This document shows, in pieces, positions 1 through 7,463 of a stretch of DNA of 64,000 nucleotides. Source of the stretch: Fen-1359 sp963710355 (GTDB lineage: Bacteria > Planctomycetota > Phycisphaerae > Sedimentisphaerales > Anaerobacaceae); contig CAVPZU010000003.1 of assembly GCA_963710355.1 (NCBI GenBank), positions 434,001 through 498,000 on the forward strand, written 5' to 3'. Under the pieces are notes generated by a model. The model did not search any database. It was not told where the DNA came from and saw nothing but the letters and a program-made list of their open reading frames with translations. Position numbers and translations under genes: made by a program. How positions within the stretch are numbered: position 1 is the first letter of the stretch; each line of letters starts with the position of its first letter.

Positions 1-530
1 GCGACAGGCGCAATGACCGGTATCGTGCCGTCCTCACAAAGCGTCTGGAGCAATTCGCCGTTGGCATAAGTCACGCGGCCGACAAGGCCGATGTCGAGTT
101 TTCTGCCGCCCTCTCCCGGCAGTCTCAACGTTTCCGCAGTCAGGACACAACTCGACAGCGAGTGCAGCCCCATCGGCGAGCAGCCCAGTTCCTTAAGGGT
201 CTGGCAGATGGGGGTGTTTGTCTTGTGAATAAGGGTATATTCGGCGATAGCGAGCGTCCTTTCATCGGTGTATCTTCTGCCCTGCACCCAGACCGGCTCG
301 ATACCCGCCTCGTTCATTGCCCTGGTGATGGCCTTTCCGCCGCCGTGGACGATTATAGGGAGCATTCCAACGGTGGACATAAAGGCGACATCAGCGAGCA
401 GTTTTTTTTGCAGCTCGGCATCATCGAGGACGCTGCCGCCGAGTTTTACGACGACGATTCGACGGCGGAATTTGCGTATATACTCCATCGCCCCGATAAG
501 GGCATCTGCCTTTGCTATAGCTTCCTGCAC
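1..530 (-). CDS. argB: Acetylglutamate kinase, N-terminal part (cut by window edge)
   Basis: Phosphorylates N-acetylglutamate with ATP in the cytosol, the second step of arginine synthesis. The minus-strand frame runs off the left edge, so about 176 N-terminal residues are seen and the C-terminal part is missing. Visible are the glycine-rich VKLGGSV (residues 28-34) and HGGGKAI (62-68), followed by AMNEAGIEPVWVQGRRYTD, all typical of the ArgB family. I chose the GTG at 530 because an in-frame TAA lies two codons upstream, an AGGGG ribosome site sits about 10 bases before it, and the N-terminal EAIAKA helix is normal for ArgB. An internal ATG at 488 is the alternative. It diverges from the HAD phosphatase gene; nothing in the window shows its regulation. 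Confidence 0.93.
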   Translation of the reverse strand, partial: MQEAIAKADALIGAMEYIRKFRRRIVVVKLGGSVLDDAELQKKLLADVAFMSTVGMLPIIVHGGGKAITRAMNEAGIEPVWVQGRRYTDERTLAIAEYTLIHKTNTPICQTLKELGCSPMGLHSLSSCVLTAETLRLPGEGGRKLDIGLVGRVTYANGELLQTLCEDGTIPVIAPV

Positions 531-692
531 TTCTTTTTACCCCTAAAAAAACCTTCAAGTAAAAAACGGGAGTTTAAGATTCGGGCGGTCAAACGTCAAG
601 TTATTTCGCTTTCAATTTGCGTATAAACCCCAAAAAACGCTTACCTGCCCGTTCATTTATCCGCCAAGCTTTCGCTGTCAAAGAGGCCCGCC

Positions 693-721
693 TTGTTTAA
701 TCACAATATGATTGTTATAAT
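693..721 (+). promoter_or_regulatory. Sigma70-type promoter of the HAD phosphatase gene
   Basis: TTGTTT at 693-698 and a perfect TATAAT at 716-721 are separated by 17 bases. The predicted transcript starts near 728, leaving a short leader with the ribosome site GGAGG at 744-748. Confidence 0.6.
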
Positions 722-762
722 CCGGTTTCAATGAAAATTTTCCGGAGGTAACAAAAATTAGA

Positions 763-1449
763 TTGCAGGCGATACTTTTTGACCTTGACGGCACACTTTT
801 AGACACGCTCACCGACATAGCGGAGTCGATGAATATAGTGTTGAAGCGGTTCGGCTTTGGCGTTCATCCGCTCGACTCATACCGGTATTTTGTCGGGAAT
901 AGCGTCCGCAGTATGGTTGAACGGAGCCTGCCGGCGGAGGTCAGGGATGAGCAGACTATCAAAAAATGCCAGGCCGCCCTGTCAGAGGAATACAACCGAC
1001 GCTGGGCAAATAATACAAAACCGTATCCGGGAATACCGGAATTGCTCGGCGAGCTTGAAAAACAAAAAATTCCCAAGGCGATTCTTTCGAACAAACCGCA
1101 CGAGTTCACCGAGCCTATGGTCAAAAAAATGCTCCCCGGCTTTTCATTCGATGTAGTTCTGGGTGTAAGCGAGACAGTTAAGAGAAAGCCCGACCCGGCT
1201 GCCGCCCTGCTTATTGCCAAAGAATTGCGGATACCGCCGGCAAAGATTTTGTATCTGGGCGATACGAACACCGATATGCAGACAGCGGTGGCGGCAGGGA
1301 TGTATCCTGTCGGCGCATTGTGGGGCTTTCGGGACGAAAAGGAGCTTATTGAAAGCGGCGCAAAGGCCATCGTCAAAAAACCCCTCGATGTTCTCAAAAT
1401 TTTCAATCCGCCTTCGGCGGACCACAAGGACGGCGGACAAGAGTTATGA
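763..1449 (+). CDS. HAD-superfamily phosphatase, phosphoglycolate phosphatase-like
   Basis: Cytosolic phosphate-ester hydrolase of the haloacid dehalogenase fold; phosphoglycolate is the likely substrate by family, but this is not proven by sequence. Motif I DLDGT gives the nucleophile Asp7 and Asp9; motif II is the Ser of LSNKPH (near 107), motif III the Lys of RKPDP (near 143), motif IV LGDTNTD (near 163-170). A helical cap lies between motifs I and II. The length of 228 residues is usual. The start is uncertain: TTG at 763 is 14 bases after GGAGG, while the in-frame ATT at 757 is 8 bases after it. The C-terminal NPPSADHKDGG stretch is encoded by a dispersed palindrome (1407-1421) and is probably not part of the fold. 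Confidence 0.85.
   Translation: MQAILFDLDGTLLDTLTDIAESMNIVLKRFGFGVHPLDSYRYFVGNSVRSMVERSLPAEVRDEQTIKKCQAALSEEYNRRWANNTKPYPGIPELLGELEKQKIPKAILSNKPHEFTEPMVKKMLPGFSFDVVLGVSETVKRKPDPAAALLIAKELRIPPAKILYLGDTNTDMQTAVAAGMYPVGALWGFRDEKELIESGAKAIVKKPLDVLKIFNPPSADHKDGGQEL
1407..1421. repeat. 15-base palindrome TCCGCCTTCGGCGGA, copy 1
   Basis: Exact palindrome inside the 3' end of the HAD phosphatase gene. It encodes part of a non-conserved tail. It is one of eight related copies in this window. Confidence 0.6.
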
Positions 1450-1564
1450 TTTACCGCACATTTGGCCGGACACAAATCGAATGTCGAAAGTTTTAAAGTT
1501 TCTGACTCCCCCCTCTCTAAACTTCAATTACTTACCTTCGCCATAGAACCTACCCTTTTTTCTC

Positions 1565-1592
1565 TTGACAGACACCGGCAATAGGGTATAAT
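1565..1592 (+). promoter_or_regulatory. Strong sigma70-type promoter before the GLUG gene
   Basis: Consensus TTGACA at 1565-1570 and TATAAT at 1587-1592, spacer 16 bases. The predicted leader of about 100 bases carries a hairpin (1632-1649) and ends with GGAGGAG just before the start at 1699. Confidence 0.7.
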
Positions 1593-1631
1593 AAAAATCA
1601 CCATTGCTGGGGGGCAAAAGGCAATAGAGGG

Positions 1632-1649
1632 CTTGGCTGCGTAGCCAAG
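1632..1649 (+). promoter_or_regulatory. Leader hairpin of the GLUG gene
   Basis: CTTGGCT-GCGT-AGCCAAG, a perfect 7-pair stem with a 4-base loop in the predicted 5' leader. No T-run follows, so it is not an intrinsic terminator. Its role is unknown: mRNA stability or a small regulatory fold are both possible. Confidence 0.4.
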
Positions 1650-1698
1650 TGTTTAATAAGGGAAATCGGTTTAAAGAAAAACTTGGAGGAGAGCAAAG

Positions 1699-2739
1699 AT
1701 GAAAACCAGAACAACTCTCATTATGTCCCTTACGGCCATACTAACCCTTGCGGCAGGTAGTGCTTTCGGCTCATATAGCGGCGGCAGTGGTACAGCGGGT
1801 GACCCGTACCAAATTGCAGACGCCAATGACTTATTGGCCTTGGCTGCCAATACGGCGAATTACAGCAAATGCTTTATCCTGACGGCGGATATTGATTTAC
1901 AATATCGGCAAGTCTGGACGACGGCAATCATTGCCGCAGATACAGACAACTCAAACGAAGATTTCGATGGTACTGCCTTTACGGGAACGTTTGATGGCAA
2001 CGGCCATAAAATCATTCATTTTACCATCAACGGCGGAAGCAATTGGTACCTCGGTTTATTTGGGTATATTAACTCTGGCTCGGTTAAAAATCTCGGTCTC
2101 GAGAACTGTTCTGTTAGAGGTTATTATTATGTCGGAGGTTTGGTAGGATACAACATGAACGACGGCAATGTCAGCAATTGCTATTCGACGGGTTCAGTCA
2201 GCGGTGTTTCCGGTTCTGAATATGTCGGCGGTCTGGTGGGATCCAACTATGGCGGCAATGTCAGCAATTGCTATTCGACAGGTACGGTTAGCGGTGGAGA
2301 TGGGTCGTACGGTCTCGGCGGGCTGGTGGGAGTAAACGACGGCAGTATCAACGATTGCTATTCGACAGGTGATGTCACCGGTGGAGATGGGTCGTACGGT
2401 CTCGGCGGGCTGGTAGGGGGGAACGATTGCGACATCAGCAACTGCTATTCGACAGGCACTGTCAGTGGTTATATGTATGTGGGCGGTCTGGTGGGAGAGA
2501 ACATCTACGGTATTATTAGCAATTGCTATTCGACAGGTGTTGTCGGCGGTTCTGATAATGTCGGCGGTCTCTTGGGATACAACGATGGCGACATCAGCAA
2601 CTGCTATTCGACGGGTGTTGTCGGCGGTTCTGATAATGTCGGCGGTCTCTTGGGATACAACGATGGCAGTATCAGCGGTAGCTATTTTCTTACCACTAGC
2701 GGGCCGAATAATGGATTCCGGGATGCCGTTAACGGATGA
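1699..2739 (+). CDS. Secreted GLUG-repeat protein, first part of a frameshifted gene
   Basis: N-terminal signal peptide (about residues 1-24, ending near GSAFG), then a beta-solenoid-like region with six copies of a GLUG-type unit marked by CYSTG and GGLVG. GLUG repeats occur in secreted and surface proteins, often proteases and adhesins; function here is unknown. Two unit pairs are almost identical at DNA level (2270-2430 in about 84-base units, 2520-2675 in 78-base units), which points to recent tandem duplication. The frame ends at 2739 shortly after GPNNGF, where family members continue with GMPLTDEQM. That continuation is present one frame over from 2720, so one extra C at 2718/2719 splits a single gene. 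Promoter at 1565; start ATG after GGAGGAG. Confidence 0.8.
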   Translation: MKTRTTLIMSLTAILTLAAGSAFGSYSGGSGTAGDPYQIADANDLLALAANTANYSKCFILTADIDLQYRQVWTTAIIAADTDNSNEDFDGTAFTGTFDGNGHKIIHFTINGGSNWYLGLFGYINSGSVKNLGLENCSVRGYYYVGGLVGYNMNDGNVSNCYSTGSVSGVSGSEYVGGLVGSNYGGNVSNCYSTGTVSGGDGSYGLGGLVGVNDGSINDCYSTGDVTGGDGSYGLGGLVGGNDCDISNCYSTGTVSGYMYVGGLVGENIYGIISNCYSTGVVGGSDNVGGLLGYNDGDISNCYSTGVVGGSDNVGGLLGYNDGSISGSYFLTTSGPNNGFRDAVNG

Positions 2740-4288
2740 ACAAATGAAACAGCAGGCAAGTTTCGTCGGATGGGACTTTGTATGGGAAACAGCCAATGGA
2801 ACAGAAGATATATGGGCAATCTGCGAAGGAGCCAGTTACCCAAAACTTGCCTGTCAGTTCATACCAGGCGATTTTGATAATGACAAAAAGGTTGATTTCG
2901 TAGATTTCGCTCGACTAGCCGTCAAGTGGCGGCAAACCGACTCGACGCTTTATTGTGGCGGCGCCGACCTCACTGGTGACGGCGTGGTTGATTTTAATGA
3001 CTTAGCGTTTTTCGCGGCTCAATGGCTGACCACTGGTTCTTCTCCGTCCGGGATTGTCATCTCTCAATCTGTTTTATCCTTTAGCACGCCTGTTTATTAC
3101 ATTAGTGACTTCAATGGTAGCGCGTCAATTACGGTTACACGTTCAGGCGTACTTTCGGACGAGGTCTGCGTGGATTATTTTACCAGCGATGGTGGCACAG
3201 CGAATGCCGGCTGCGATTACAGCTCCGTCTCGGGGACGCTTTGTTTTCCGCCGAATGTCACAAGCAGCAGTTTTTCGGTGCCGATATCTCTGACTTGCGC
3301 TACAAGCCAGGAAGCCACTGTTAACTTGCGGTTGAGCAATCAGGATGGATCAACCATACTGAATGCTGTCCTCGTGATTCAAAGGCCGAAGCCAATTCTC
3401 GCAGTCTGTCCAACTTCACTCACTCTTGTTGCGCAGGGTAACTGTCCGCAGTACATTACCATCAGTAATACCGGGCCTGTGGGCAGTATCTTGAATTACA
3501 CAGTCGCGGACGATGGTGCACTTGGAGGATTTCTTAATATCAACGGCAACGAGGGATTCTGGAGCGGCTCGCTCGCAGCAGGTGAAAGCGACCAAGTATC
3601 AATATCGGTTTTGGAAAGATTTGCAACGAATTGGATCGGTGGCGACATGACCGTTGCCCTTGATATTTACGCGCCCGGAGCGTCGAACTACGTGAAATAT
3701 CCCATTAGTGTTGAAATTTCTAATGTGGATCGAAAACTCATCGGTTCATGGAGTGGAACTTGGACGGGGTATAATGATCCACCTTCTGATTTGTGGGTGA
3801 CTCAGCCATTGGTTCCAGTCGGAGGAACATGGACACTTAACATACAAACAGTGGATTCAACAAATCCGACGTATCCAACAGCTTCTGGAACTTTGACTTT
3901 TCAAGGAACAGATTGCTATTGGGGTTGTACAACCCATCATCCTCTTAATATTGATTTAACCATTATATTCGCCGACGTTACCATTAATGATATTAATTGT
4001 GAACAGTGGAGGTTCAATTCAAATATCTCAGGGTGGGGTGAGGGAATCTGCGCTGAGTTCCTTGGAGATTGGTGGGCACCACCATTTTATTATGTTGTTC
4101 CACCACCTGATAATACTTGTAGTCCCGTCAATCAGGAGGGGGAACTTAATTTTGTTGCTATTTTGAACACATCTGGAACAGTAACAAATGGTAGTTTTGA
4201 AATTTGTTACCCCGATCGAGGGTCTGAAGGTTCGGTCTTTCCTCCGTTTTCCTATGGTGATATAAATGGCTCCTGGCAAGGCCCATAA
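2720..4288 (+). CDS. GLUG protein continuation: dockerin-like, Calx-beta and unknown C-terminal domains
   Basis: This frame carries on the protein that starts at 1699. In order it shows the GMPLTDEQM linker that usually follows GLUG repeats; a dockerin-like pair of calcium loops (DFDNDKKVDFVDF and DLTGDGVVDFNDL) at about residues 50-110; a Calx-beta-like domain (about 118-215; GSASITVTRSG, then VDYFTSDGGTA); a region ending in NYVKYPISVEI (about 220-310); and a cysteine-containing C-terminal beta-rich region that I do not recognise. No PEP-CTERM tail is present before the stop at 4288. The whole product would be about 870 residues and secreted. Whether the break is real or a base-call error cannot be told from sequence alone. 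Confidence 0.7.
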   Translation, partial: GMPLTDEQMKQQASFVGWDFVWETANGTEDIWAICEGASYPKLACQFIPGDFDNDKKVDFVDFARLAVKWRQTDSTLYCGGADLTGDGVVDFNDLAFFAAQWLTTGSSPSGIVISQSVLSFSTPVYYISDFNGSASITVTRSGVLSDEVCVDYFTSDGGTANAGCDYSSVSGTLCFPPNVTSSSFSVPISLTCATSQEATVNLRLSNQDGSTILNAVLVIQRPKPILAVCPTSLTLVAQGNCPQYITISNTGPVGSILNYTVADDGALGGFLNINGNEGFWSGSLAAGESDQVSISVLERFATNWIGGDMTVALDIYAPGASNYVKYPISVEISNVDRKLIGSWSGTWTGYNDPPSDLWVTQPLVPVGGTWTLNIQTVDSTNPTYPTASGTLTFQGTDCYWGCTTHHPLNIDLTIIFADVTINDINCEQWRFNSNISGWGEGICAEFLGDWWAPPFYYVVPPPDNTCSPVNQEGELNFVAILNTSGTVTNGSFEICYPDRGSEGSVFPPFSYGDINGSWQGP

Positions 4289-4352
4289 GATTTTTTCGCA
4301 ATTATACAGTGAAGCCTAACTAACATAAGACGAGGAAGATTAGACAACCTAC

Positions 4353-4421
4353 GTCCCTGAACTCGCCACACTCTTACTTCTCGGCCTCGGTGCGGTGATG
4401 TTGAGAAGGAAACATACTTAG
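4353..4421 (+). pseudogene. Orphan PEP-CTERM sorting tail
   Basis: The frame reads PELATLLLLGLGAVMLRRK before a TAG, a complete PEP-CTERM signal (PE box, hydrophobic helix, arginine cluster) with no gene attached: a stop codon lies a few codons upstream and no start is available. It resembles the tail of the protein at 6165. It is either the decayed end of a lost gene or the original end of the GLUG gene above, displaced by a further sequence change. Confidence 0.6.
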
Positions 4422-4541
4422 AAAGTTTCCACTCCAACGTATGTTACAGCCTTTTTCTTGCACACAAAGATAGGCTGGTAATTAGGGTTAAAACGCTTTT
4501 GGTTTTTATGGTGTACCCATGTTCCTTTGCCGTGTCTCTCA

Positions 4542-4754
4542 TCATTCTAATTTAGCGAAGGTGCTCGAGCATTCACCAAACGGTTCCGGGAGCTGATTAG
4601 GATCTTCCTCAACCTTTACATTACCCGGTTGCTGTAGAACCTGAGTGGTAATAGCTACTGCTACCGCGTGCTCACGATACATCCGGTCGAGTTCAGGGTC
4701 TATCAATGGCAATTGGAACTCCTTGTTTTCTGGAATATTGGTCACTCTCATCAC
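4542..4754 (-). CDS. Small hypothetical protein, 70 residues
   Basis: Not recognised. Soluble, acidic and proline-containing, with no signal peptide or membrane segment; contains a predicted helix around DPELDRMYREHAVAVA. Its ATG overlaps the stop of the preceding proteasome-like gene by 4 bases (ATGA at 4751-4754), which indicates translational coupling and a shared job with that hydrolase. Confidence 0.5.
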   Translation of the reverse strand: MMRVTNIPENKEFQLPLIDPELDRMYREHAVAVAITTQVLQQPGNVKVEEDPNQLPEPFGECSSTFAKLE

Positions 4755-5431
4755 TCCTTAACTTTCTCTGGTTTACTTTGTACCTCCTTGTTTGTTGGTT
4801 TCTCAGTGAGTTTCCCTTCATCACTAATGTTAAGTGTAGCAAGTTTCGACCTCGTAATCAAGTCCTTTCTGGCATTTTTCTCATCGTCATATAATTTGGT
4901 AAGTATCTTAAATATTTCGGTATTTTTGTCAAAAAACTTTAGTTTTTGCTTGAAAATAACCATTCCGAGGTCAGTTTCCTCTCCAACTCCTGGGGCAACT
5001 TCAGCTACTTTTTTCGCACGAAAAACAGAGTACATTGTCTCCATTTCGCTGGCTTCAGGGTCATAAGTCTCGATCAAAGATAATAGCGCGTGCATAGTAC
5101 CCGTTCCAATAGCATGGAAACCTATTGAATTATAACAATCAACCAATCCTGGATTTCGTATTCCATAAATACGTGGGCCAGATTCATCAGTACCGGCAAT
5201 AAGTGCTTCGAGTGGTAGCATAAATGTTGCAAAAGCATAGTCTATTTGATTATAAATTGCCTGCGGTAGAAGCTTTGCACCGGCCTCAATAAAAAACTTA
5301 TGGTTTATCCCTCTGGACCTCAGGTATTGGGATTCCAGAATTTGTAACCTCTTTTGTTGATAAACCTCTTTAATGTGTTCAGCAATTTGCGCAATTGGGG
5401 GATTTGTCTTTCCCGCGATTTCCTTTACCAC
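4751..5431 (-). CDS. Proteasome-like Ntn-hydrolase, C-terminal part
   Basis: Main body of a bacterial protein family related to the 20S proteasome beta subunit. The stretches YLRSRGIN, LIAGTDESGPRIYGI, GFHAIGTG and VAEVAPGVGEETDLG match my memory of that family. The frame opens at 5431 with GTG, but the first residues continue directly from the frame that ends at 5425. Joining them gives GKESFDVVKEIAGK, which needs one extra T in the T-run near 5434-5437. The C-terminus (about residue 185 on) is lysine and glutamate rich. Cytosolic; substrate unknown. It overlaps the downstream 70-residue gene by ATGA. Confidence 0.7.
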   Translation of the reverse strand: MVKEIAGKTNPPIAQIAEHIKEVYQQKRLQILESQYLRSRGINHKFFIEAGAKLLPQAIYNQIDYAFATFMLPLEALIAGTDESGPRIYGIRNPGLVDCYNSIGFHAIGTGTMHALLSLIETYDPEASEMETMYSVFRAKKVAEVAPGVGEETDLGMVIFKQKLKFFDKNTEIFKILTKLYDDEKNARKDLITRSKLATLNISDEGKLTEKPTNKEVQSKPEKVKE

Positions 5432-5616
5432 ATCAAAGATTCTTTGCCTCTGAGTGCATCACCTGCAGATAGCGCTATGCAATAGTTGTTGATTTGAGTT
5501 ACTTTCGGCATACTGTGTTCGAATTCAATCGGAGGGAAAGTCGCAGTTACCATTCTGTCAGTAGCAAAAGCTATAAGCTTGTGCTTTTCATTTATTGCGG
5601 CTATGCAAACAGTCAT
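5425..5616 (-). CDS. Proteasome-like Ntn-hydrolase, N-terminal part with catalytic threonine
   Basis: Starts MTVCIAAIN, so removal of Met1 exposes Thr2, the N-terminal nucleophile expected of proteasome-type hydrolases. Asp20 (TDRM) and Lys38 (MPKV) match the Asp and Lys of the proteasome active site in rough position. The start is supported by AGGACTGGAG just upstream. The frame stops after SLMW because of a one-base break; with the frame at 4751-5431 the product would be about 288 residues, normal for the family. The role in bacteria is not established; a protease or amidohydrolase activity is inferred. Confidence 0.7.
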   Translation of the reverse strand: MTVCIAAINEKHKLIAFATDRMVTATFPPIEFEHSMPKVTQINNYCIALSAGDALRGKESLMW

Positions 5617-5958
5617 GCTCCAGTCCTTTCGGAAAAAGATTTATTATAGGTTACATATCTAACTCAGCATTAGGCTGGCGTCAAGAAATTTTTGGCTGTA
5701 ATCTGGTCAAAAGGCGATTAGAACTGATTTTCAACCTTTTCCAAGAATTTACACTGGCATAAAGCACCAAAAATCGATTCGGCCTGTGATTGGGTGGATA
5801 ATGGGCAAATGTGCTTAAGCCAGCCTATAGAATCTCACAGTGCAGCCTCCCACAGGCAGCACTTTACGCTCGTGGAATGCCCGAACGGCTCTTGATGGGT
5901 ATCATAACCTGTTTTGCAAAATCGGCCTTATCTTGGCCGCTCTGCTAACAGTTTTTCC

Positions 5959-5987
5959 TTGATATTCAGCAGCGGAAAGTCTATAAT
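5959..5987 (+). promoter_or_regulatory. Sigma70-type promoter of the PEP-CTERM gene at 6165
   Basis: TTGATA at 5959-5964 and TATAAT at 5982-5987 with a 17-base spacer. The predicted leader is about 170 bases, unusually long, and begins with a stable hairpin. Confidence 0.65.
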
Positions 5988-5996
5988 AATAGCGAT

Positions 5997-6021
5997 TTTT
6001 CAGGCATAGTCTGTCTGAAAA
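5997..6021 (+). promoter_or_regulatory. 5'-end hairpin of the leader
   Basis: TTTTCAGGCA and TGTCTGAAAA form a 10-pair stem around the loop TAGTC, a few bases after the predicted transcription start. It may protect the 5' end of the mRNA; no T-run follows. Confidence 0.4.
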
Positions 6022-6040
6022 TAGTGTGGAGAGTGATGAG

Positions 6041-6154
6041 ATGAGAAGAGTTTTTAATCTTGCCTTTTATTGGTTCATTTCTTTTGTCAGAATCAATCCC
6101 GATGTGCATCAGGATACAAAACATCTATTTATGATTAACCCATTTTGTTTTTAA
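6041..6154 (+). CDS. Possible 37-residue leader ORF
   Basis: ATG at 6041, preceded by GGAGAG, runs to TAA at 6152 and ends 10 bases before the next start; its stop overlaps the ribosome site of the next gene (TAAGGAGG). The predicted peptide begins MRRVFNLAFYWFISFV, basic then hydrophobic. It could couple translation to the next gene or be chance. Confidence 0.2.
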   Translation: MRRVFNLAFYWFISFVRINPDVHQDTKHLFMINPFCF

Positions 6155-6164
6155 GGAGGAGAAA

Positions 6165-6944
6165 ATGAGCAAATACATGTTTTTCCTGTTGGTAATTTTT
6201 TTAGTAAACTCATCCTACGCAGGTACAACTTGGGTACAAATCAACGATGGCGAATATCACGTTATAGATTATGCGATTCCAGCAGATACGCAGTTTCTAG
6301 TGGATTTTATGTGTCCACAAAAATATACTACTATTGAAGTTACTTCTGAAAGCTTTTGGCCAACTAGTTCATATCTTGAAGCTTTTTGCGACTCTACAAT
6401 AATCAATAATGGTGCAAATTTTACTTTTGCTGCAACAGGTAATGCAAAAGTTATATTAAATGGTGGTTCTTGTTGGGGTGTTGGCTATCGGGGTTTAAAC
6501 CTTTCTGGTAATGCATCAGCAGTAATTAATGATGGATGGAATGACTTTTATACTGGGGGAAATTCAAAAGCTACTATCAAAGGAGGAACAATTTCAGGAG
6601 GAAACGTAACAGAAAATAGTATAGTAGATATATATGGTGGTATTTTTACGCAACAGATTGGCTTGTCTCAAAATTCAACCGTTAATATTTATGGCGACTC
6701 CTTCAATTGCTCTGGAGTCTGCCCATATAATGAATTTGGGACATTTTATGCTGCTAATAATCCTTTTATTTCTGTAATATGGACAAATAATAACCATACA
6801 TATACATCTGATTTTACTATGTTGGATAACGCAAAAATAGTTCTTATGCCCATTCCCGAACCCTCTACGCTTTTGCTGCTCGGCCTCGGTGCGGTGATTT
6901 TAAGGAAAAGACGCCCTTTGTTTTTTCTTAAGAGTTTCTGTTAG
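6165..6944 (+). CDS. PEP-CTERM exported protein, 259 residues
   Basis: Signal peptide about residues 1-19 (cut near SSYAG). The middle is a low-complexity beta-rich region with many Asn, Gly and short repeats such as VNIYGG, suggesting a beta-helix. The C-terminus has PIPEPSTLLLLGLGAVILRKRR, a clear PEP-CTERM signal, so the protein would be handled by an exosortase and kept at the cell surface or released into extracellular polymer. No exosortase is in the window. The architecture matches the protein at 20117, probably a paralogue. Strong ribosome site AAGGAGGAG; long leader with hairpin. Confidence 0.8.
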   Translation: MSKYMFFLLVIFLVNSSYAGTTWVQINDGEYHVIDYAIPADTQFLVDFMCPQKYTTIEVTSESFWPTSSYLEAFCDSTIINNGANFTFAATGNAKVILNGGSCWGVGYRGLNLSGNASAVINDGWNDFYTGGNSKATIKGGTISGGNVTENSIVDIYGGIFTQQIGLSQNSTVNIYGDSFNCSGVCPYNEFGTFYAANNPFISVIWTNNNHTYTSDFTMLDNAKIVLMPIPEPSTLLLLGLGAVILRKRRPLFFLKSFC

Positions 6945-7463
6945 AAAAATTGTATCCCAGCCGTTGAAAAAAACTTTGTCATCAGTATCCTCTGTCGTCT
7001 TTCTATATTCTATCCTGTTCACTCAAAACTAATAACTAATAACTCAAAATACTTTGTAGAAAAGTTTCATTTTTGTCATTGCGAGGAGTCCCGACCTGTC
7101 GGGACGACGAAGCAATCTTATTGTTTTCGACTGATAGATTGCTTCGCTGCGCTCGCAATGACAAGGTTTCTACAGAGCTAACTCAAAACTCTACTGTCCC
7201 TTTTCTCTTTTGCCCCTGCGTCTGTAATCTGCCGGTTTTCGGTTATGTTCCGGGAAAAGTCGTTATCTATATTGATGTTTGCGATTTTTATCGGCCAGTC
7301 CTATAAAAAGTAAAGGTTTTTACGGTTTTTTGCCGAATTAAAGGATATGTATAGAAGCGCCTTCATTCGGGCTTAAAAGGGTTAGAAGCGTGTTTTTTAT
7401 CGGACATTTTTGCCTCGCTCTTTGGGCTGTTTCGTAATACGAACAACAGGCCGGAGAAAAATT
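6945..7463. other. Intergenic region of 519 bases with a palindromic repeat
   Basis: Holds the 88-base inverted repeat at 7075-7162 and tandem AACTAATAACT units near 7027-7048. No gene is supported; the ORFs crossing it are translations of the repeat. Confidence 0.5.
7075..7162. repeat. MITE-like inverted repeat, 88 bases
   Basis: Ends are inverted copies: GTCATTGCGAG ... GAAGCAATCT against AGATTGCTTC ... CTCGCAATGAC. A small inner palindrome GTCCCGACCTGTCGGGAC lies at 7088-7105. No coding capacity. This is a miniature mobile or REP-like element; its source transposase is not in the window. Confidence 0.75.

Larger units (their letters stand above)
5617..6164. other. Intergenic region of 548 bases with promoter, hairpin and possible leader ORF
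   Basis: No conserved gene seen. The left 330 bases show nothing I can interpret. The right part holds the promoter at 5959-5987, a hairpin at 5997-6021 and a short ORF at 6041-6154, all pointing at the gene at 6165. Confidence 0.5.

Noticed and set aside
162..626. Plus-strand ORFs at 162-626 and 268-546
   Set aside because: They are shadows of argB, which reads on the minus strand with clear motifs and runs off the edge.
1593..1698. Riboswitch in the GLUG leader
   Set aside because: Only one small hairpin is clear and no known aptamer pattern could be fitted.
2100..2690. CRISPR-like or satellite repeats
   Set aside because: Periodic units are in-frame GLUG coding repeats without spacers.
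5425..5431. Two separate overlapping genes joined by GTGGTAA
   Set aside because: Joining the frames restores one family-length Ntn-hydrolase, so a single-base break is likelier.
7073..7306. 77-residue ORF
   Set aside because: It translates the MITE-like inverted repeat and has no ribosome site.
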